Assembly: GCF_949628215.1 (NCBI RefSeq)
Contig: NC_134286.1
Location: forward strand, 992,001 to 1,056,000
Direction: 5' to 3'
Source: Phalacrocorax aristotelis
Taxonomy: Eukaryota > Chordata > Aves > Suliformes > Phalacrocoracidae
DNA length: 64,000 bases
Position numbers and translations under genes: made by a program. The notes beneath the pieces are model-generated. The model saw only the letters and a list, made by a program, of their open reading frames with translations, did no database searches and was not told the DNA's origin. Of this stretch, positions 46,801 through 64,000 are shown piece by piece; positions within the stretch are counted from its first letter, which is position 1, and each line of letters starts with the position of its first letter.

Positions 46801-49800
46801 GAAGGTGTGTGCACTGGGGGTGCCCGGCCATCAAGCCTGGGGGAGCAGTTCAGGAACATACACTGGAATTTGGGTAGGGATTACGGCTAGGCACGGGTGG
46901 GACAGGGCACCTTTGTGAAAAGCCTTGAATCTTTAAACTGCGAGCTGACTGCAGTGTTGTGTTAGGCATGATAAACCTGCCCTTACCCTGTCAGTGTTAC
47001 TGCTTGGGCTTCATCCAAAGTCTGGGGAGATCAGAAGCATTTTTCTCCCTACCACAGCGCAGGAGGCGATAGCTTGAGGGAAGCAGGCATGTTTGCTCCT
47101 CAGTCGGTGAGAGCGTAGAGCCGCCTGCCCTGACTTGAGGGACTCTCCTTTGCTGCCCATGGCAGAGGGTGTCTGCTCGTTATCCTCCAAGTGTTAATTC
47201 TGGGTGTGCCCTTTGCATCCGAGCCTTCTTGTCAAGGTTTGGGCTCTTTCCTCCCTCTTCTTCCCCTGATCTGGGAGTGACCCAATCTGCTGAGTTATAT
47301 CTCGGTGCAAAAGGATGACCTCTGACACTGACCCAGCTATATCCCCGCTTCCCAGGGCTTGAGCTGGATTTAACTGAGGACATTCCCATTTGTTCCTTCA
47401 GCATGCTTTGGACAGCCCCTTGGTACTGTCTTCCACTTGAAGAGCTAACTGATGATAATTTTACTCTGTTTCTCCTTCCTGAGCTCATTTTCTGACTCAT
47501 TGTGGGGCTTTTTTGTGCTTGCGTTTTGTTAATCTAGTTGGCATTTTTGTGGTTTCTTTGTTCATTATGTGATGGGGCTATATAAGGGGATTTGTCTCTG
47601 GAATTCAGGTATCCCCTGCACTGTGTTCTCTGTTATCGTCTTCATCAGCAGCTATGCTGAAGGCAGTTAGATGCATTTGGCATGAGCTAACGTTAATAAA
47701 TCTGGGTTATTAATCACTCAGACATGTCTCTGTTGAATCTTCGCATACTCATTTTTGTGTGCTCAAATAGTTTCTTGGAGTAGACTGCTGGTAACTCAGT
47801 GTTTTAACGATCTGCCCACCAAATTCACCCTCGGGGTCCTGCCTCCTGGGGCTTTGCCTGCCACAGACAGATCCAAGTCCCCTGCCTGCCAAGGACAGCA
47901 GTGCCACAGCCACCACAGGGGAGGGTGACGGCTTGGTCTGCGGCGCATGAGCAGGACAAGGGCTCTCTGGATGGCACGGGCTTCCCGGGGTGCTCTTCTC
48001 CCAGCCCTCGCCCCGTCCAGCCCTCTGGCCTCGGGGCTGCCACACCACGGGGCTGCGGCAAGCAAAGCGTGCTGCCCACACGTCACCACGGGCTGCCCCG
48101 GCCAGGGCAGGTCACTGCCAACAAGCCCCGCAGCAGCCCCCAGCGCAGCCCTGCTGGGAGCAGGGAGGAGGGCGGCCAGCGGGAAGCGGTGGTCCGTTTT
48201 TGGAAGCTCTCCCTTGGTGCTATTGATCTTGGACACCGGGCTGCCGCCGGTGCCACTCAGGAAGCCATTCCCACGGGCGAGCGGCGTGTCTGAAGACAAA
48301 TTAATGAATGGTTCAGGATCTATTTACCTGCTGAGTTGGCTCAGACCTTGACCTGCTTCAGGAAAAGCAGAATTTCTGAGACTCTCTTCCAGGCCTTGGC
48401 TGGGTAAGCCCTTTGCTGCAGCAAGCCTTGTGCCTGCACTTCAGCAGACATGCAATCTCTTGCCCCTCAGTCACTGTGCCTTGCCCAGGTCAAACAACAC
48501 AGCTCAGTTCAGCCTGTTATTTTTTATGATGTTGTGCATCCTGTCATTTGCCTGAATGGTGCTGAGAGAGTGCTGCTGTGTTAGTCAGGCACCCTCAGGA
48601 GACACAGTAGCCTCAAGGCAATGGGCAAAGCACGCTAGGCTTTGAATCTCATTCAGGCATTGATAATTACCAGTCTAGATAGCTAAGCCATTACGAAGAT
48701 GCAATAGAGACAGCTCTTCCATCGTGCCCATTTAGGGGAGAAAAATGCAGCAATGAAGAGATGCTGCAATTGACAGATCCAAGGAACACCAGCTAGGTTA
48801 TTTTTCACAGCAAGAGATAGCTAACTACATGGATTAGCAGAAGATCAAGGGAGTATGAAGAGAGACCGACTTCTTTGGAATGAGGTCTTTGATTCTTCCA
48901 GAAAACAATTATGATGCCATTTAAAGAAAGAAGGGGGGAAGGGGGGGAAGCCCAACATAATAAATATTCAAGAAGGAGTCAACACAAGGTGAAGGGACTT
49001 CAAAGAGACTTCTACTTCACCCATAGCCACTAGACGTGACAGGGGGTCCCAGAACAGCTCTGTGATTGAAGGTGTGATGGGCAGGTACGACTCCAAAGTC
49101 TGCTTGCTGCATCTGAGGAAACCAGCAGCTCATCTGCACCAGCGTTCTTGGACAAACACCTCAAGAAACTACTGAAAATTTCTATCTATCTAACTGCACT
49201 GTAAAACAGCCCTGGGGATGGGATTTAATCCCTGGCTTGGCTTGTACCCCAGAATTTGCCAACAGCGAGGTAGATTTCATTTCAGAATCACCGCAAGAAT
49301 GATAGCTTAATGCTTCTCATGGAAGATATCAGTGTTAGTGTTGTTGCTATGGTTATTTCATAGAAGCCCAAGCTATAAGATGTACATTGAAAGCAAAAAA
49401 TAGAAATACCTCTTTAGAAACTGTGTGAGTTTTTTGTGCACAGTACATCGTACGGTAGCTTATGGAAAGGCACACTGAGAACACGCTGTGCATGGGGCTG
49501 AGCCACGGGCTTGTGCACAGGGCTGGAGGTCCATGCCAGTGCTGCCGCTTGGGCATTGGGTCAAGCACAGCTTCCCAAGCTGCTACACAGAGCTTGGGCC
49601 GGGGGCAGGGTGTGATTTTGCATCTTCTGTTGTTTCTTTGTGACATGTTTGCTTTGTGGGTGTTACTCAAAGAGCCCTGGAAAGTTTTGTCTCCGGCCAT
49701 AAAACAGAGCAAACAAAGGCTATGCTTGCCCAGGATGAAATTTCAGGTGAGTGTTTTTGTTAAACTCTGCGTGGTTTTCGGGTGACACCTGTGGTGTTTT

Positions 49801-51339
49801 TCACGCATATCTGTCTGAAACAGTTGAATAACTGAACAACAACTAAGCCCATGAATCACAGCTAACGAAGCTCTGCATCTGCCTTATTAACTGATGGCTG
49901 CTGCTGTCACAGTTCACTTGGCACCACCGCAATGGCACTAGAGACACAGGTACTCTTTCTTCTTACTTATCACTTGGCATGAATCCTGTTACCTACTGGC
50001 AAATAGTGAGTTTAAACCGTGTTTTCTGAAGGGGCCCTGCGAGAGCGTGTCAGGGAAGTTCAATAGCCCAGATAAAGTCCTCTTGGTCCAGAGCAGACAC
50101 CAAGCAGGGGTTTCAGTGCCATGGGGCTGTTCCCTCCTGACTCCAGGCCAGGGCCTGGGTGACGCCACACTTTACCCAAGTGTTGCTGAACATTCTTTTC
50201 TGCTAATTTTTCATCCCTGTTCTGGACTCTGAGGAGGGAGGGAGGCTTTTTCCAGTTAGTCCTTTTAAAGTAGGACCTCACAGGACTTCTTTCCTTCCCA
50301 TGCCCGTATGACGTGGCACCTCCCAGGCTTTTTGTGGCCATGCCCTGGTTTGCCCAGAGGCTGCCATCGCTCATGTTTCCACTCTTGAAGGAAACTTCCC
50401 AGTTGCTGGGAGAAACTGTCCACTGTACCTTGTAACTGTGTCTCATTTACATCGTCAGCTCTAAGAACTTGTGCTACAGCAACCACAGGATGAAGGGTGC
50501 TGGTTTTTGTGAACTTTGGGAAAAGTCTCTTAAACTTCTGAAGATATTTGAGTGGAAATGGGCTGCTACATTTCTGTAGTAGAAACCGAAAACTCGCTAC
50601 TGGGCACCCACCTTTCCACAGGGAAGAAATAATAGTTTAATAAAGTGGAATACGTGCTAGTTTGATGGCCGTTCACTAAAAGTTGATGAGGAGTGAGCAC
50701 CAGTAACAAGGCAAATGGCAAATGGCAGCTTCTCTTAATAATTAAATGAGGTGATGCTCATGAATTAGAGATACTTTTAACATTTTGGAAAGTACACAAT
50801 GATGTTTTTAAATTGAAAACAGACCCTGCTCTACACAGAGAGAGAGCTGTGCCTGCACCCAGCAGCAGGCTGCTTTAAATTCCCATATTCAAATAATTGC
50901 GAGTTTCCAAGTGGAGTGACTCGGGGCTCGTGTATTCATCCATTTCTGCTGCTGCTCACGATGCTCTGCTCTCTTCTCCTTGTGTGGATGTTGCAATGTA
51001 CACCTGATGTGCAGGGACGCGGCCAAGGGGGCTCAAGTGGCCTGGAAGTGAGGACCTCCCCTCCTTTCTCTCCTGTTCCTTCTCACTGAGCAAATGGCAG
51101 GGGGGGGATCAGTCCTTAGTTTCCCTTCTTTGGTCTGTTTTATCCTCCCCCAGGAGGTGGTGGGAGCACATCCTCGCCCCCATCAGCAACCCGGGTCCCC
51201 ACCACCGCCTCCCCAGACAGAAGCTCAGACCAGGCTACCGCCAGGGTAGACCAGAGCATCCCTGACCCCCAGCGGCTATGATTGCCTTTGAACTACTGCA
51301 AACCAGCATCTAGTTTTCACCAACTATACAAACCCAAAG

Positions 51340-51620
51340 GCCTCAGCTGCTCTTCACAGGACATTCCTTGCAGCCCATGACCAGCTCCTCCGAACGCATT
51401 CAAGGACCTTCACATCCTTCTTAAATTGTGGGGCCCAGAACTGCACAGCGTATTCGAGGTGAGGCCGCACCAACACTGAACACTTTTACCCAAAGCAGTT
51501 TGCTTGGGCTTTTTTTTGCTATGACTACAGTGTTTCCCTATGAATTCCAGGTCTGAGGACCAGAAAGTAACCACCCCAGCTGCTCCGTACCAGAGCCCCT
51601 CTGTCACCGCCGCAGCACGT
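51340..51620 (-). mobile_element. CR1 LINE internal fragment, old
   Basis: On the minus strand the segment reads [20 protein letters not shown] and KVLE, the conserved block downstream of the CR1 reverse transcriptase. Flanks are degraded and limits approximate. The terminal repeat is missing. Confidence 0.65.
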
Positions 51621-52266
51621 ACCAGTTGCCAGCACTGAGTTTTGCAGGATTACCCAGGAACTGTCAGGGCTCCAAACACACATGGCTTTATTCCCGCAAA
51701 AGACTTAAGTCTACTCAACCCAAAGTCTGGATGGACAAGTAAGTAATAAATATTTTCCCAGCTTTTGTCTGTCTTCTGCAAGTCGGAGAAGTCCCTTGCT
51801 CAAGCTCAACCAGGGAAGCTGAGGGAAGTCTGGCCTCTCTAGTCTTGGTGCCATTTTTGAGCAGACAGAGAAAAGGACATCGCTGGCCAGGCCAGGAGGT
51901 CCTTCCAGTTCCTGCTCCGCAGTGCCCAGGCACTGCTCCACACTGCTTGTGAAATCACGTAGCCATTTTTGTTTCTTTCTGCCTTTAATGTCTCTTTCCC
52001 CTGATTTTTTCCTCTTTCTCTCATGTACTAAATCTTTCCTTTGTTCTGTATCTTTTTTTTTTACCCGTCTCCCAAGTGTAGCTAAATCAAACTGTATTTT
52101 TCCCAGGACTGTAAAGAAAACCTTCCCTCTTAAAGTCGATTCCATTGTTTAAATGAAACTCTTTTACAGAAATTAGTAATTATGCAGAATTATTTCAGTT
52201 TTCACTTAGTGAATGCTACAGCCCTGATGAAATATTTTGTGGCCTTTTGTTTAGTGCCAGTGTAGG

Positions 52267-52272
52267 TTTATT
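52267..52272 (-). terminator. AATAAA polyadenylation signal, candidate GPR83-like gene 3' end
   Basis: A canonical hexamer on the minus strand 765 bases after the stop codon, giving a 3' UTR of plausible length. Confidence 0.45.
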
Positions 52273-53036
52273 TCCTGAATTAAGACATTTCTAATAAAAA
52301 CAAAAAGAAATTCTCAATGGACTGGATTTGTCTGGCTATGTGCCGTCTGAGGCTGCTGCCGCCGATGCCTGGCATGCATTCCTGCTCCCCTCTGGGCCGG
52401 GGCTGTTTTTCAGCTGCTGGATCTGCAGCTCCAGAAGCGGCACAGGGAGGGGTGGGACAGAGCTGGGGCAGCAGGAGCAAGGGGAGGAGGAGCAGCACCC
52501 TCTGAAGGGGAAATTGCTGTTGACAGCTCTTACCTCTGCTGGGAGATTTTGGCATAAATTATCTGGTGAAACTCTGTATGGATGGAGTCAACCTGGATGT
52601 CCGAGTCCTTCCTTCAAACACAGGTCAGAACGGAGTCGTTTCTGCTGCTCTGCAAAGCCCCACTGGTGTCGTGGCACATATTATGCGTGCTGAGATAGGG
52701 CAGCGATTTGGGACAGCACGAGCAAAGATAGAAACCTGGGTCCCACTCCCTCTGCTAGTAATAAGATGGGAAACCCCAAAAGAAAATCATCCTGTCTGTG
52801 GACCTCCATGTCCCCTCCACGCAGACCTGTTCCTTGGACCGGCTGCAGGTGTGGGCCCACAGGGAGGGTGCTGAAGAGGCTGTGCTCCCCCTGCATCAAG
52901 TAAAGGGGGTGCTACTGTGATACGAGTCAAAAGTCAGTAGTGAAACACCAGAGCAGCAACGTCAGTTCCTGAGGAGAAACAGGGAGATGCCCTTTGATGT
53001 CCACCGAATCCAACCAACCCACCTCAGCCCTTTGGC

Positions 53037-63437
<10,401 letters not shown>

Positions 63438-63770
63438 CACAGAATCATAGAATAGCTCACATTGGAAGGGGTCCATAAGGATCATTGAGTCCGACTCCCT
63501 GCTCCTCCCTGCCTCACACAAAACCATATGACCAAGAAAGTCACCCGGACGGTCCCTGAACTCTGCCAGGCTTGGTGCCATGACCACTTCCCTGGGGAGC
63601 CCAAGGAGAATGGAGGAGCTTAAGGTGATGGAGCTGTAACCTGATTTTCTAACACGAAATTTCTCCTCAGATCTCTCTGTGTCCAGTAAAGCTTTACCTT
63701 CAGTAAGCGTTGAAGCTCTCGGCATTGGCCGCTGCCTTGGCCAGGACCACAGGTGCAGCAGAGAGGACAC
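63438..63770 (-). mobile_element. CR1 LINE 3' fragment, older copy
   Basis: On the minus strand it ends in the ATTCTATGATTCTGTG repeat typical of CR1. The minus-strand frame keeps a remnant of the ORF2 C terminus (LPREVVMAPSLAEFRDR). It is more diverged than the copy at 9363-9770. The outer limit is approximate. Confidence 0.8.
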
Positions 63771-64000
63771 TCCTCCCCTCCTGAAAAAGGGTGTGTTTAA
63801 ATGCAGGTCATCCTGATGGGTTGAAATACAATGGTTTCATGCAATAAGAGAGTTTAGATTTCAGTTTTTATAACTTGATACAATGTGAAGGAGCAGAGAG
63901 GAAAAGCCTCGCGCCGCACGACTCCTAGCTCGTCTAGTCTCTGGTTCAAACAGGTTGGCTGAACACTCCCGGCTGCGGCCGCAACGGTTTTTTCCTGACG
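63771..64000. other. Window end; nothing recognised
   Basis: Short AT-rich stretch followed by a more GC-rich end with several CpG. No feature can be supported. Confidence 0.5.

Larger units (their letters stand above)
36881..52249. other. Gene-free stretch between the two convergent genes
   Basis: About 15 kb without a recognisable gene. It holds CR1 pieces at 37725-37845 and 51340-51620, an A run at 41000-41015, a possible solo LTR near 47500-47760 and G-rich simple sequence at 48932-48949. Parts such as 41140-41530 and 44280-45130 are AT-rich, homopolymer-poor and look like candidate conserved non-coding sequence, but I cannot test this. Confidence 0.45.

Overview
The window reads as bird genomic DNA. 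It holds CR1 LINE fragments, one nearly intact ERVL-like (class III) endogenous retrovirus whose LTR begins TGTGCTGG (a form I associate with birds), and spliced vertebrate genes with GT-AG introns. A crocodilian or turtle is possible because CR1 occurs there too. I cannot name the species.

Layout. 1-9362 shows no gene. 9363-9770 is a CR1 3' fragment. 9771-12990 shows no gene. 12996-19518 is a 6.5-kb provirus on the minus strand, flanked by a 5-bp TCACC duplication, with two 499-bp LTRs that differ at only a handful of positions. It has a tRNA-Lys1,2-type primer binding site, an open gag whose N terminus is rich in hydrophobic segments, one UAG between gag and pol, and a pol broken once in a G run near the integrase C terminus. 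It has no env. 19524-22079 shows no gene. 22080-23330 is a CpG island with a CCAAT box, GC boxes and a good splice donor, probably the promoter and first exon of the next gene.

27342-32594 (+) is EDA2R (XEDAR, TNFRSF27), the ectodysplasin-A2 receptor, in seven coding exons that splice in frame to 447 residues. The last two exons have no counterpart in the 297-residue human protein and encode what looks like an EDAR-type death domain. 32595 to about 36880 is probably its 3' UTR. 36880-52250 is a gene-free stretch with two CR1 pieces and a possible solo LTR. 53037-60673 (-) is a GPR83-like seven-transmembrane receptor in four exons, 400 residues, transcribed towards EDA2R. The right end holds an older CR1 fragment.

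The two host genes do not obviously act together. EDA2R is a TNF-receptor family protein of ectodermal and muscle signalling, and the GPR83-like protein is a neuropeptide-type receptor. The most interesting signals are the death domain on EDA2R, gated by a 49-nt exon whose loss would create an immediate stop, and the young provirus with a membrane-type Gag, a readthrough-like gag-pol junction and no env.
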